64,000 nucleotides of DNA from Actinotalea solisilvae. Lineage in GTDB: Bacteria > Actinomycetota > Actinomycetes > Actinomycetales > Cellulomonadaceae. The DNA lies in assembly GCF_016464425.1 (NCBI RefSeq), contig NZ_JADDKQ010000023.1, forward strand, positions 21,442-85,441, in the 5' to 3' direction. Below, in pieces: positions 42,405-52,022 of the stretch (position 1 is the stretch's first letter; each line of letters begins with the position of its first letter). The notes beneath the pieces are model-generated. The model searched no databases. It was not told the DNA's origin and saw nothing but the letters and a program-made list of their open reading frames with translations. The translations under genes and the position numbers were made by a program.

Positions 42405-43712
42405 ATGACGAGTCTGGTGCGACCGGGTGTGGACCTCGCGACGTGGGACCCCGAGGACCCCGACCGCTGGGACAAGCGGTTCGCGTGGCGCACGCTGTGG
42501 ATCACCACGTACAACCTCATGCTCGCGTTCTGCGTCTGGTACCTCGTCAGCGCGATCGCCCCGCGGCTCAACGACATCGGGTTCGACCTGAGCAAGGGCG
42601 AGCTCTACTGGCTGGTGGCCGTGCCCGGTCTCGCGGGCGGCACGATGCGCCTCATCTACATGTTCCTGCCGCCCATCGTCGGCACCCGGACGCTCGTCGG
42701 CGGCTCGGCGACGCTCCTGCTGCTCCCGATGCTCGGGTGGACGTTCGCCGTCCGTGACGCGTCGACGCCCTACTGGGTGCTCATCCTGCTCGCGGCGGCG
42801 GCCGGCGTCGGCGGAGGCGCGTTCTCGGGCTTCATGCCCTCGACGAGCTACTTCTTCCCCAAGCGCATGTCCGGCACCGCGCTCGGTCTGCAGGCGGGCA
42901 TCGGCAACTTCGGCGTGAGCCTCATCCAGTTCCTCACGCCGTGGGTCGTGGGCTTCGGCCTCCTCGGCACGGCCGCGCTCACGCCGCAGCAGACGTCGAC
43001 CGGCGAGAACCTGTGGCTGCACAACGCCGGCCTCGTGCTCATCCCGTGGGTCGTGCTCGGCATGGTGCTCGCCGCGGTCTTCCTGCGCCGCGTGCCGGTC
43101 CAGGCGAACTTCCGCCAGCAGCTCGACATCTTCCGCGAGAAGCACACCTGGATCATGACCGCGATCTACCTCATGACCTTCGGCGCCTTCTCGGGGTTCG
43201 CGGCGCAGCTCGGGCTCATCATCGTCAACGAGTACGGCGGCTTCGAGAACGCCCCCGACCCGCTGAAGTTCGCCTTCCTCGGCCCGCTCATCGGGTCGGC
43301 GACGCGCGCCGGGTTCGGGCCGCTGTGCGACCGGTTCGGCGGCGCCGTGTGGACCCTCGTGTCGGGCATCGGCATGACCGTGAGCACCGCGATCACGCTG
43401 CTCTTCCTCTCCCCGACCGACGTCGGGCAGTTCGGCGGGTTCCTCGCCGGGATGCTCGCGATCTTCTTCTTCGCGGGCATCGGCAACGCCGGCACCTTCA
43501 AGCAGATGCCGATGATCTTCCCCAAGCGCCAGGCGGGCGGCGTCATCGGCTTCACCGCGTCGATCGCGGCGTTCGGCCCGTTCCTCGTGGGCATCACGCT
43601 GTCGATGGTCTCGCCCCGCTCGTTCTTCGTCGGCTGCACCGTGTTCTTCGCGCTCTGCACCGTCCTCACCTGGGTCTACTACGCCCGCCCGGGGGCGCCC
43701 AAGCCCAGCTGA
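42405..43712 (+). CDS. narK: Nitrate/nitrite transporter (NarK)
   Basis: 435 residues, MFS, 12 transmembrane helices. The N-terminus has WDKRFAWRTLWITTYNLMLAF, and GVGGGAFSGFMPSTSYFFP and GTALGLQAGIGNFGVS are the nitrate signature helices of the NNP family. It imports nitrate and exports nitrite for the reductase. ATG at 42405 has a strong GAGGGGGAG site; GTG at 42399 is within that site. The stop is 64 bases before narG. Confidence 0.92.
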   Translation: MTSLVRPGVDLATWDPEDPDRWDKRFAWRTLWITTYNLMLAFCVWYLVSAIAPRLNDIGFDLSKGELYWLVAVPGLAGGTMRLIYMFLPPIVGTRTLVGGSATLLLLPMLGWTFAVRDASTPYWVLILLAAAAGVGGGAFSGFMPSTSYFFPKRMSGTALGLQAGIGNFGVSLIQFLTPWVVGFGLLGTAALTPQQTSTGENLWLHNAGLVLIPWVVLGMVLAAVFLRRVPVQANFRQQLDIFREKHTWIMTAIYLMTFGAFSGFAAQLGLIIVNEYGGFENAPDPLKFAFLGPLIGSATRAGFGPLCDRFGGAVWTLVSGIGMTVSTAITLLFLSPTDVGQFGGFLAGMLAIFFFAGIGNAGTFKQMPMIFPKRQAGGVIGFTASIAAFGPFLVGITLSMVSPRSFFVGCTVFFALCTVLTWVYYARPGAPKPS

Positions 43713-43776
43713 CCCGTCCGACCCACGGACCGCCCCGCGCCCGTACGACGTCGTACCGCACCACCGAGGGAGCCGC

Positions 43777-46700
43777 ATGAACGCCAGCCCGACGAGCCCG
43801 ACGAGCACGAGCAGCGGGAACGGCCCGGCCGGGCTCGACGGCCCCGCGTCGGACGCCCTGCTGCGGCTCGGCCGGCACCTGCGCCGGGGCGAGGTCTCCG
43901 ACGACCTGCGCACCCTGCACCGCACGGGCGGGCGCGACGCGGACACCTTCTACCGGGACCGCTGGAGCCACGACAAGGTCGTGCGCTCGACCCACGGCGT
44001 CAACTGCACCGGCTCGTGCTCGTGGAAGGTCTACGTCAAGGACGGGATCATCACGTGGGAGTCGCAGCAGACGGACTACCCGTCCGTCGGCCCCGACAGC
44101 CCCGAGTACGAGCCCCGGGGGTGCCCGCGCGGCGCCGCGTTCAGCTGGTACACGTACTCGCCGACGCGCGTGCGCTACCCCTACGTGCGCGGCGTGCTGC
44201 TCGACCTCTACCGCGCGGCCAAGGCGCGGCTCGGCGACCCGGTGGAGGCGTGGGCCAGCATCGTCGACGACCCGGAGACGGCGCGCCGGTACAAGTCGGT
44301 GCGCGGCAAGGGCGGCCTCGTGCGCGCGACGTGGGACGAGGCGGTCGAGATCGTCGCGGCCGCGCAGGTGCACACCATCCGCCGCTACGGCCCGGACCGC
44401 ATCGCGGGCTTCTCGCCCATCCCCGCGATGTCGATCGTCTCGCACGGCGTGGGGGCGCGGTACCACGCGCTGCTCGGCGCGCCCATGCTGTCGTTCTACG
44501 ACTGGTACGCGGACCTGCCGGTCGCGTCCCCCCAGGTCTTCGGCGACCAGACGGACGTGCCCGAGTCCGGCGACTGGTGGGACGCCGGGTACCTCATCAT
44601 GTGGGGCTCCAACGTCCCCGTGACGCGCACGCCGGACGCGCACTGGATGGCCGAGGCGCGCTACCGCGGCCAGAAGGTGGTCGCGGTCTCGCCCGACTAC
44701 GCCGACAACGTCAAGTTCGCCGACGAGTGGCTCGCGGTCGAGCCGGGGACCGACGGCGCGCTCGCGCTCGCCATGGGCCACGTGACGCTCACCGAGTTCT
44801 TCGTCCGGCGCGAGGTCCCGTACTTCACCGACTACGTGAAGACCTGCACCGACCTGCCCTTCCTCGTGCGGCTCGAGGAGCGCGACGGCGTCGTCGTGCC
44901 GGGCAAGTTCCTCACGGCCGAGGACCTGCCGGGCGCCGAGGCCCACAGCGAGAACGCGGCCTTCAAGACCGTGCTGGTCGACGCCCGGACGGACCGGCCC
45001 GTCGTCCCCGGCGGGTCGCTCGGCTTCCACTACGGCGAGCAGGGCGCGGGCCGGTGGAACCTCGAGCTGGGCGACGTCGACCCGCTGCTGAGCATGGGCG
45101 GCCCGGACCTCGGCCGCCCGACCGGCGAGACCGTCGCGGTGGACCTGCCGCGGTTCGACACGCGCGACGGCGCGGCCGCCGTCGTGCGGCGCGGCGTGCC
45201 CGTGCGGCGCGTCGGCGACCATCTCGTCACGACCGTGATGGACCTGCTGCTCGCGCAGTACGGCGTGCGCCGCGAGGGGCTGCCCGGCGACTGGCCGACG
45301 GGCTACGACGACCCGACCCAGGGCTGCACGCCCGCGTGGCAGGAGCAGTTCACGGGCGTCCCCGCGGCGAAGGCCGAGCGGATCGGCCGCGAGTTCGCGG
45401 CCAACGCGGAGGAGTCCCGTGGCCGGTCGATGATCCTCATGGGCGCGGGCACCAACCACTGGTTCCACTCCGACACGATCTACCGCGCGTTCCTCGCGCT
45501 CACGACGCTCACGGGCTGCCAGGGCGTCAACGGCGGCGGCTGGGCGCACTACGTCGGGCAGGAGAAGGTCCGGCCCGTCACCGGTCAGCAGATGTACGCG
45601 ACCGCGAACGACTGGGCGCGTCCGCCGCGCACCATGATCCAGACCGCGTACTGGTACCTGCACACCGACCAGTTCCGCTACGACGCCTTCGGCGCCGACA
45701 CGCTCTCGGCCGCGACGGCGGGCGGCTCGCTCGCCGGCAAGTCGACGGCGGACGTCATCGCTCAGTCGGCGCGCATGGGCTGGATGCCCTCGTACCCGAC
45801 CTTCGACCGCAGCCCGCTCCAGCTCGCCGACGACGCCGCCGCGGCCGGCGTGCCCGTGGGGGAGTACGTCCCCGAGCAGCTCAAGGCCGGGACGCTGCGC
45901 TTCGCGGCCGAGGACCCGGACGCGCCCGAGAACTTCCCGCGTGTGCTCACGGTGTGGCGCGCCAACCTGCTGGGCTCGTCGGCCAAGGGCAACGAGTACT
46001 TCATGCACCACCTGCTCGGCACGGACTCCAACCTGCGGGCGACCGAGGCGCCGCCCGGCTCCCGCCCGCGCGACGTCGTCTGGCACGACGAGGCGCCCAC
46101 CGGGAAGCTCGACCTCCTGCTGTCGCTCGACTTCCGGATGACGAGCACGACCGTGTTCTCCGACGTCGTCCTGCCGGCCGCGACCTGGTACGAGAAGCAC
46201 GACCTCAACACCACCGACATGCACCCCTTCGTCAACTCGTTCAGCCCGGCGATCGCGCCCCCGTGGCAGACGCGCACGGACTTCGACGCCTTCCACGCCA
46301 TGGCCAAGGCGTTCAGCGCGCTCGCGGGGAGGCACCTGGGCGTCCGGCAGGACGTCGTCGCCGTGCCGCTCACGCACGACACCCCGGACGAGATGGCGAA
46401 CCCGCACGGGCGCGTCCGCGACTGGAAGGCGGGGGAGTGCGAGCCCGTGCCCGGCCGGACGATGCCCAAGCTCGTCGTCGTCGAACGCGACTACGGGGCG
46501 ATCGCCGCGAAGCTCGCGACGCTCGGGCCCCTGCCCGACACGCTCGGCCTCACGACCAAGGGCGTGACGTTCGACGTCGGCGAGGAGATCGACTACCTGC
46601 GGCGCAAGAACGGCGTCGCGCGCGCCCCGGGGACGCCGGCCGACGGCCGGCCGCTGCTCAGCCGTGACGTGCACGTGTGCGAGGCGGTCCTCGCGCTGTC

Positions 46701-47556
46701 CGGGACGACGAACGGCCGCCTCGCGGTCCAGGGCTTCCACACGCTCGAGAAGCGCACCGGCACGCGCATGGCGGACCTCGCCGCGGAGCACGAGGGCAAG
46801 ATGGTGACGTTCGCCGACACCCAGGCGGCGCCGACGACGGTCATCACGTCACCCGAGTGGTCCGGGACGGAGCACGGGGGCCGGCGCTACTCGCCGTTCA
46901 CGGTCAACGTCGAGCGGCGCAAGCCGTGGCACACGCTCACCGGGCGCCAGCACTTCTACCTCGACCACGACTGGATGGCCGAGCTGGGCGAGCAGATGCC
47001 CGTCTTCCGGCCCCCGCTCGACATGCAGGCGCTCTTCGACGAGACGCGGCTCGGCGAGGTCGCCGAGACGAGCGCGGGCGTCGCCGGCGCGGGCGGCCTC
47101 GGCATCACCGTGCGCTACCTCACGCCGCACAACAAGTGGTCCATCCACTCCGAGTACCAGGACAACCTCTTCATGCTGTCGCTGTCCCGGGGCGGTCCGA
47201 CGATCTGGATGAGCGACCGCGACGCCGCCAAGGTCGGCATCGGCGACAACGACTGGATCGAGGCGGTCAACCGCAACGGCGTCGTCGTCGCGCGCGCGAT
47301 CGTCTCGCACCGCATGCCCGAGGGGACGGTGTACATGCACCACGCGCAGGACCGCCTCATCGACGTGCCGCGCTCGGAGACGACGGGCCGGCGCGGCGGG
47401 ATCCACAACTCGCTGACCCGGCTGCTGGTCAAGCCGAGCCACCTCATCGGCGGGTACGCGCAGCTCTCGTACGCGTTCAACTACCTCGGGCCGACGGGCA
47501 ACCAGCGCGACGAGGTCACCGTCATCCGACGTCGGTCGCAGGAGGTGGAGTACTGA
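43777..47556 (+). CDS. narG: Respiratory nitrate reductase alpha subunit
   Basis: 1259 residues, full length for membrane-bound NarG. The N-terminal FS0 cluster ligands HGVNCTGSCSWKVYV (His and Cys) and RGCPRGAAFSW are intact, and the Mo ligand Asp lies in YDWYADLPVAS. QTDVPESGDWW and SNVPVTRTPD belong to the bis-MGD site. It carries no twin-arginine signal, so the active site faces the cytosol. It reduces nitrate to nitrite with quinol electrons relayed by NarH and NarI. It depends on the neighbouring moa/moe/mod genes for cofactor. Confidence 0.96.
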   Translation: MNASPTSPTSTSSGNGPAGLDGPASDALLRLGRHLRRGEVSDDLRTLHRTGGRDADTFYRDRWSHDKVVRSTHGVNCTGSCSWKVYVKDGIITWESQQTDYPSVGPDSPEYEPRGCPRGAAFSWYTYSPTRVRYPYVRGVLLDLYRAAKARLGDPVEAWASIVDDPETARRYKSVRGKGGLVRATWDEAVEIVAAAQVHTIRRYGPDRIAGFSPIPAMSIVSHGVGARYHALLGAPMLSFYDWYADLPVASPQVFGDQTDVPESGDWWDAGYLIMWGSNVPVTRTPDAHWMAEARYRGQKVVAVSPDYADNVKFADEWLAVEPGTDGALALAMGHVTLTEFFVRREVPYFTDYVKTCTDLPFLVRLEERDGVVVPGKFLTAEDLPGAEAHSENAAFKTVLVDARTDRPVVPGGSLGFHYGEQGAGRWNLELGDVDPLLSMGGPDLGRPTGETVAVDLPRFDTRDGAAAVVRRGVPVRRVGDHLVTTVMDLLLAQYGVRREGLPGDWPTGYDDPTQGCTPAWQEQFTGVPAAKAERIGREFAANAEESRGRSMILMGAGTNHWFHSDTIYRAFLALTTLTGCQGVNGGGWAHYVGQEKVRPVTGQQMYATANDWARPPRTMIQTAYWYLHTDQFRYDAFGADTLSAATAGGSLAGKSTADVIAQSARMGWMPSYPTFDRSPLQLADDAAAAGVPVGEYVPEQLKAGTLRFAAEDPDAPENFPRVLTVWRANLLGSSAKGNEYFMHHLLGTDSNLRATEAPPGSRPRDVVWHDEAPTGKLDLLLSLDFRMTSTTVFSDVVLPAATWYEKHDLNTTDMHPFVNSFSPAIAPPWQTRTDFDAFHAMAKAFSALAGRHLGVRQDVVAVPLTHDTPDEMANPHGRVRDWKAGECEPVPGRTMPKLVVVERDYGAIAAKLATLGPLPDTLGLTTKGVTFDVGEEIDYLRRKNGVARAPGTPADGRPLLSRDVHVCEAVLALSGTTNGRLAVQGFHTLEKRTGTRMADLAAEHEGKMVTFADTQAAPTTVITSPEWSGTEHGGRRYSPFTVNVERRKPWHTLTGRQHFYLDHDWMAELGEQMPVFRPPLDMQALFDETRLGEVAETSAGVAGAGGLGITVRYLTPHNKWSIHSEYQDNLFMLSLSRGGPTIWMSDRDAAKVGIGDNDWIEAVNRNGVVVARAIVSHRMPEGTVYMHHAQDRLIDVPRSETTGRRGGIHNSLTRLLVKPSHLIGGYAQLSYAFNYLGPTGNQRDEVTVIRRRSQEVEY

Positions 47557-47557
47557 G

Positions 47558-49258
47558 ATGAGAGTCATGGCTCAGATGGCGATGGTCATGAACCTCGACA
47601 AGTGCATCGGGTGCCACACGTGCTCCGTCACGTGCAAGCAGGCGTGGACGAACCGCACGGGCACCGAGTACGTCTGGTTCAACAACGTCGAGACCCGGCC
47701 CGGCCAGGGCTACCCGCGCACGTACGAGGACCAGGAGAAGTGGGAGGGCGGCTGGACGCTCAACCGCAAGGGGCGCCTCCAGCTCAAGGCGGGCGGCCGG
47801 CTCAAGAACCTGCTCACCGTCTTCGCGAGCCCCAAGCAGCCGTCGCTCGACGAGTACTACGAGCCCTGGACGTACGACTACGAGAACCTCACCAACGCCC
47901 CGCTCCAGGAGCACACGCCCGTCGCGCGGCCGAAGTCGCTCATCTCCGGCAAGAACATGAACGTCGCGTGGAGCGCCAACTGGGACGACGACCTCGGCGG
48001 CGCCCCCGCGCTCGCGCAGGCCGACCCGGTGCTCCAGAAGGTGTCGGACAAGGTCAAGCTCGAGTTCGAGCAGACGTTCATGTTCTACCTGCCGCGCATC
48101 TGCGAGCACTGCCTCAACCCGTCCTGCGCCGCGTCGTGCCCCTCGGGCGCGATCTACAAGCGCGCCGAGGACGGCATCGTGCTCGTCGACCAGGACGCGT
48201 GCCGCGGCTGGCGCAAGTGCGTCACGGGCTGCCCGTACAAGAAGGTCTACTTCAACCACCGCACCGGCAAGGCCGAGAAGTGCACGTTCTGCTTCCCGCG
48301 CATCGAGGTCGGCCTGCCCACCATCTGCTCCGAGACGTGCGTCGGGCGGCTGCGCTACATCGGCCTCGTCCTGTACGACGCCGACCGCGTGCTCGAGGCC
48401 GCGAGCGAGCCGGACGAGACGAAGCTCCTCGCCGCGCAGCGCAGCGTCTTCCTCGACCCGGACGACCCCGTCGTCCAGCGCGAGGCCGAGCGTGCGGGCA
48501 TCCCGCGCGACTGGGTCGAGGCCGCGCAGCGCTCGCCGATCTGGTCGCTCATCCACCGCTACGAGGTGGCGCTGCCGCTGCACCCGGAGTACCGGACGCT
48601 GCCCATGGTCTGGTACATCCCCCCGCTGTCTCCGGTGGTCGACGTCGTCGCCGAGACGGGCGAGGACGGCGAGGACGCCGGCAACCTCTTCGCCGCGATC
48701 GACACCCTGCGGATCCCCGTCGAGTACCTCGCGGGGCTCTTCACCGCGGGGGACACCGCGCCCGTGACCGCGGTGCTGCAGCGCCTCGCGGCGATGCGGT
48801 CCTACATGCGCGACCTCAACATGGGCCGCCCGGGCAACCCGGAGATCCCGGCGTCCGTCGGCATGGAGGAGGGCGCGCTGCAGGAGATGTACCGGCTGCT
48901 CGCCCTCGCGAAGTACGACGAGCGCTACGTCATCCCGGCCGCGCACGCCGAGCAGGCGCACGGCCTCGAGGAGCTCGCGACCGAGTGCGCGCTCGACTAC
49001 GAGGGCGGGCCGGGCATGAACGAGTCCGGGCCGTTCGGCGAGGGGTCGGGCGGCGCGTTCCGCAACGACCCCATCGCGGTGGAGAACTTCCACATGCTCC
49101 AGCAGCGGCAGACGGCCGACACGGTCGCCGACCCTTCGACGCGGCGCGCCAAGGTCAACCTGCTCAACTGGGACGGCAAGGGCGCGCCCGAGGGCCTGTT
49201 CCCGCCGCGCGACGCCGAGCCGGGCGCCGGTCCCGACGCGCCCGGGGGGCAGTCGTGA
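47558..49258 (+). CDS. narH: Respiratory nitrate reductase beta subunit
   Basis: 566 residues. Four Fe-S motifs are seen in order: CIGCHTCSVTCKQ (C16, C19, C22, C26), CEHCLNPSCAASCPSGAIYKR, CRGWRKCVTGCPYKK (a Trp in place of one Cys, typical of the [3Fe-4S] cluster) and KCTFCFPRIE with TICSETC. It wires electrons from NarI hemes to NarG. It starts one base after the narG stop and is overlapped by narJ at GTGA. The last 60 residues are Gly/Pro-rich and probably flexible. Confidence 0.96.
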   Translation: MRVMAQMAMVMNLDKCIGCHTCSVTCKQAWTNRTGTEYVWFNNVETRPGQGYPRTYEDQEKWEGGWTLNRKGRLQLKAGGRLKNLLTVFASPKQPSLDEYYEPWTYDYENLTNAPLQEHTPVARPKSLISGKNMNVAWSANWDDDLGGAPALAQADPVLQKVSDKVKLEFEQTFMFYLPRICEHCLNPSCAASCPSGAIYKRAEDGIVLVDQDACRGWRKCVTGCPYKKVYFNHRTGKAEKCTFCFPRIEVGLPTICSETCVGRLRYIGLVLYDADRVLEAASEPDETKLLAAQRSVFLDPDDPVVQREAERAGIPRDWVEAAQRSPIWSLIHRYEVALPLHPEYRTLPMVWYIPPLSPVVDVVAETGEDGEDAGNLFAAIDTLRIPVEYLAGLFTAGDTAPVTAVLQRLAAMRSYMRDLNMGRPGNPEIPASVGMEEGALQEMYRLLALAKYDERYVIPAAHAEQAHGLEELATECALDYEGGPGMNESGPFGEGSGGAFRNDPIAVENFHMLQQRQTADTVADPSTRRAKVNLLNWDGKGAPEGLFPPRDAEPGAGPDAPGGQS

Positions 49259-50016
49259 ACCGCGTCGCGCGGGCTCGTGCCGCGCGGCGCGTGACGGGGC
49301 GGCACACGGCGGTGGTCCACCGCCTCGCGGCGCTGCTCCTCGAGTACCCGGGCCCCGAGCTCGTCGAGCGCGTCCCGCTGCTGCGCGCCGCGGCGGCCGA
49401 GCTGCCCGACCACCTGCGCACGCCGCTCGACGCGCTCGTCGACCACGTCGCGTCGACGCCGCTCGGGGACCTGCAGTCCGAGTACGTCGCGACGTTCGAC
49501 CTGCGCCGTCGCTGCTCGCTCTTCCTCACGTACTTCGCGTACGGGGACACGCGCAAGCGGGGCGTGGCGCTCGTCGAGATCAAGCAGGCCTACCGTCGCG
49601 CCGGCCTCGAGCCGTCCGACGACGAGCTGCCCGACCACCTGTGCGTCGTCCTGGAGTTCGCGTCGTCCGAGCGCGACGAGGACCGCGAGGCGGGGATCGG
49701 TCTGCTGCTCGAGCACCGTGCGGGCCTCGAGCTGCTGCGCCTCGCCCTGCTCGAGGCCGGCTCCCCGTGGGCCGGGGCGCTCGTCGCGGTGTGCGCGACG
49801 CTCCCGCCCCTCGGCGGCGACGAGCACGCGGCCGTCGCGCGGCTGGCCGCCGAGGGACCGCCCGGCGAGGAGGTCGGGCTCGAGCCGTTCGCGCCGCCGT
49901 CGTACCTCGGGCAGGCGCCCGAGCCCGCGCTGACGGGCCCCCTGGCCGGGCCCGGCCGCTCCGTCGCCGGGACCTCCGGCCCCCAGTTCCTGCCGATGCC
50001 GGGAGTCCGCCCATGA
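49255..50016 (+). CDS. narJ: Nitrate reductase assembly chaperone
   Basis: 253 residues, helical bundle of the NarJ/TorD family. HRLAALLLEYPGPELVERVPLL and DLQSEYVATFDLRRRCSLFLTYFAYGDTRKRG are the family signature. It binds NarG and guides cofactor loading before membrane attachment. The C-terminal 40 residues are low-complexity Pro/Gly/Ala, longer than E. coli NarJ. GTG at 49255 overlaps narH, and the stop overlaps narI. Confidence 0.92.
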   Translation: MNRVARARAARRVTGRHTAVVHRLAALLLEYPGPELVERVPLLRAAAAELPDHLRTPLDALVDHVASTPLGDLQSEYVATFDLRRRCSLFLTYFAYGDTRKRGVALVEIKQAYRRAGLEPSDDELPDHLCVVLEFASSERDEDREAGIGLLLEHRAGLELLRLALLEAGSPWAGALVAVCATLPPLGGDEHAAVARLAAEGPPGEEVGLEPFAPPSYLGQAPEPALTGPLAGPGRSVAGTSGPQFLPMPGVRP

Positions 50017-50774
50017 CCACCACCGACACCCTGCTCTGGGTCGTCGTGCCCTACGTGTGCCTCGCGATCTTCGTGCTCGGGCACGTGTGGCGGTACCGCT
50101 ACGACCGGTTCGGCTGGACGACGCGCTCGTCGCAGCTCTACGAGAGCCGCCTGCTGCGCTGGGCGAGCCCCATGTTCCACTTCGGGATCCTCGCGGTCTT
50201 CCTCGGGCACGTCATGGGCCTCGGGGTGCCGAAGGCGTGGACCGAGGCCGTCGGCATGACCGAGGAGGTCTACCACTTCCTCGCCGTGAGCGTGGGCGCG
50301 GTCGCGGGCGTGTGCACGGTCGTGGGCATGGCCCTGCTCATCTACCGGCGCCGTACGGTCGGCCCCGTGTTCAGCGCGACGACGCGCATGGACAAGGCCA
50401 TGTACCTGGTGCTCGCCGTCGTCATCGCGCTGGGCATGTGGAACACGATCGCGGGCTCGATCCTCAACCTCGGCGGTCACTACGACTACCGCGACGGCGT
50501 CTCGGTGTGGTTCCGGGGCATCTTCCGGTTCGACCTGCACCCCGAGCTCATGGCCGAGGCGCCGCTCGGGTTCCAGCTGCACGGCATGAGCGCGATGCTG
50601 CTCTTCGCGCTCTGGCCGTTCACGCGCCTGGTCCACGTGTTCAGCGCGCCCGTGGGCTACCTGTGGCGGCCGTACGTCGTCTACCGGTCGCGCCCGGACC
50701 GGCTGGGCGCGCGCGCGTCGCGCCGCGGCTGGGAGCGCGTCGAGCGCCGTCCGGAGACCACCGGGCGGCGCTGA
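50013..50774 (+). CDS. narI: Nitrate reductase gamma subunit (cytochrome b)
   Basis: 253 residues, five transmembrane helices. Conserved His that ligate the two b hemes occur in FVLGHVWRYRYDRF, SPMFHFGILAVFLGHVMG and FQLHGMSAMLLFALWPFTRLVHVF. It anchors NarGH and oxidises menaquinol. The C-terminal tail is Arg-rich. ATG at 50013 overlaps narJ. A strong inverted repeat follows at 50788-50836. Confidence 0.94.
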   Translation: MTTTDTLLWVVVPYVCLAIFVLGHVWRYRYDRFGWTTRSSQLYESRLLRWASPMFHFGILAVFLGHVMGLGVPKAWTEAVGMTEEVYHFLAVSVGAVAGVCTVVGMALLIYRRRTVGPVFSATTRMDKAMYLVLAVVIALGMWNTIAGSILNLGGHYDYRDGVSVWFRGIFRFDLHPELMAEAPLGFQLHGMSAMLLFALWPFTRLVHVFSAPVGYLWRPYVVYRSRPDRLGARASRRGWERVERRPETTGRR

Positions 50775-50787
50775 GGGCGACGGTCGA

Positions 50788-50836
50788 CGCCCGTCGAGTA
50801 CCCACGGGGCGTCGACGGGCGGGCCGTCGGCCCGCC
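50788..50836. terminator. Bidirectional terminator after narI
   Basis: Two nested inverted repeats lie in the gap between narI and the convergent ATPase gene: CGCCCGTCGA (50788-50797) with TCGACGGGCG (50812-50821), and GGCGGGCC (50818-50825) with GGCCCGCC (50829-50836). The two stems overlap and could be alternative structures, one for each strand. Confidence 0.6.
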
Positions 50837-50852
50837 GTGGTCGGTCCGGTGG

Positions 50853-51872
50853 TCAGTCCAGCTCGCCCGTCCACGGCCGGGGCGGCTGACCCTCGGTCTG
50901 GCGGAGCATCTCCTCGACCATCCAGTCGCGGAACTCCACGAGCCGCGGCGGCGTCGCGAGGCTCAGCAGGGCGGCCCCCGCGGCGTACTCGTCGAGCGCC
51001 TCCATCGCGGCCTGCCAGGCGAGGACGAGCTCGCGGCTGCTCGCGACGGCGGGGAAGGCGAGGTCGACGGTGTCGTCGCCGCGCAGCAGCGCGTCGGTGC
51101 GCTGCTGGTCGATGACGCCGAGCTCGCTGCTGTAGGACGTGGTCAAGCGCTCGGCCAGCGTGACGAGCCGGGCCGGCGCGATCGTCGGGGCCGTCGCCTG
51201 GCTGAGCAGCGCGCACTCGCGCAGCACGCCGGCCGTGTGCTCGCGCGCCCGGATCCCGAGCCGCACGGGGTAGTCGACCAGGACGATGGCGACGGCGCCG
51301 TCGGCCGGCGCGACCTGCTCGAGCGGCGACGGCACGCGCGGGGTCGGCAGCACGGGCGTCGACTCGCCGGTCCACGGGCCGACGAGGAGCTCGTCGTCGT
51401 CCGGCCAGGCGGCGAGCAGCGCCTCCGCGTCGTGCTCGACCTGGCCGCTCACGTCGTGCGCGGCGTCGAGCTCGCACCACACCGACTTCGCGTCGCCCTC
51501 GAGGAGGTCGACGCCCCACGCGCGCGCGAGCAGGCCGACCATCTCCATCCCGCGCCCGGTCGCGGACCGCACGGTGTGGACGAGACGTCGCGGGATCGAC
51601 GTCGAGCGGTCGCGGACCTCGAGCCGCACCGCCTCGCCGAGGTCCTCGACGTGGACCTGCACCTCGGTGCGCGCGTGCAGCACCGCGTTCGTGACGAGCT
51701 CGGAGATGCACGCCTCGGCCCGGTCGACCAGGTCGGCGTCGTGCCCGGCCAGCACGTCCTGCACGAACCTCCGCGCCCGGGGGACGGAGGCGGCCTCGGC
51801 GGGGAGGCTGAGCACGCCCGGGAGGGGCGCCGACGGGCTCGCGGCCGTGCGGGGTTCCCGCTGCTCGCTCAT
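50853..51872 (-). CDS. Anti-sigma-like ATPase (HATPase_c) with a C-terminal extension
   Basis: 339 residues. An RsbW-like GHKL ATPase domain (residues 30-135) has the N-box ISELVTNAVLHARTE, a modified G1 box VRDRSTSIPRR and G2 GRGMEMVGLLARAWG. The remaining ~200 residues (140-339) are a helical extension I do not recognise, ending in a region rich in Trp/Pro. It may bind a sigma factor or an anti-anti-sigma protein, but no partner gene is adjacent. ATG at 51872 is preceded by GGAGG. Confidence 0.75.
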   Translation of the reverse strand: MSEQREPRTAASPSAPLPGVLSLPAEAASVPRARRFVQDVLAGHDADLVDRAEACISELVTNAVLHARTEVQVHVEDLGEAVRLEVRDRSTSIPRRLVHTVRSATGRGMEMVGLLARAWGVDLLEGDAKSVWCELDAAHDVSGQVEHDAEALLAAWPDDDELLVGPWTGESTPVLPTPRVPSPLEQVAPADGAVAIVLVDYPVRLGIRAREHTAGVLRECALLSQATAPTIAPARLVTLAERLTTSYSSELGVIDQQRTDALLRGDDTVDLAFPAVASSRELVLAWQAAMEALDEYAAGAALLSLATPPRLVEFRDWMVEEMLRQTEGQPPRPWTGELD

Positions 51873-52022
51873 CGTGGCCTCCGCGGACCGCCTGGGCTCG
51901 GACATGTCAGGACACAGGGTGAGAGCACGGTCACCTTCGACCATGACGCGACTTTTCCCCATCATCGCGCCAGGTGGTCCTGGGCGCCTCACGGCGCCGG
52001 CGTGCGGCGCCCGCGCGGGTGC

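Noticed and set aside
43666..46791. Long antisense frame (1041 codons) opposite narG
   Set aside because: Rich in Arg, Asp, Val and Gly with no motif; narG on the other strand is full length and well conserved.
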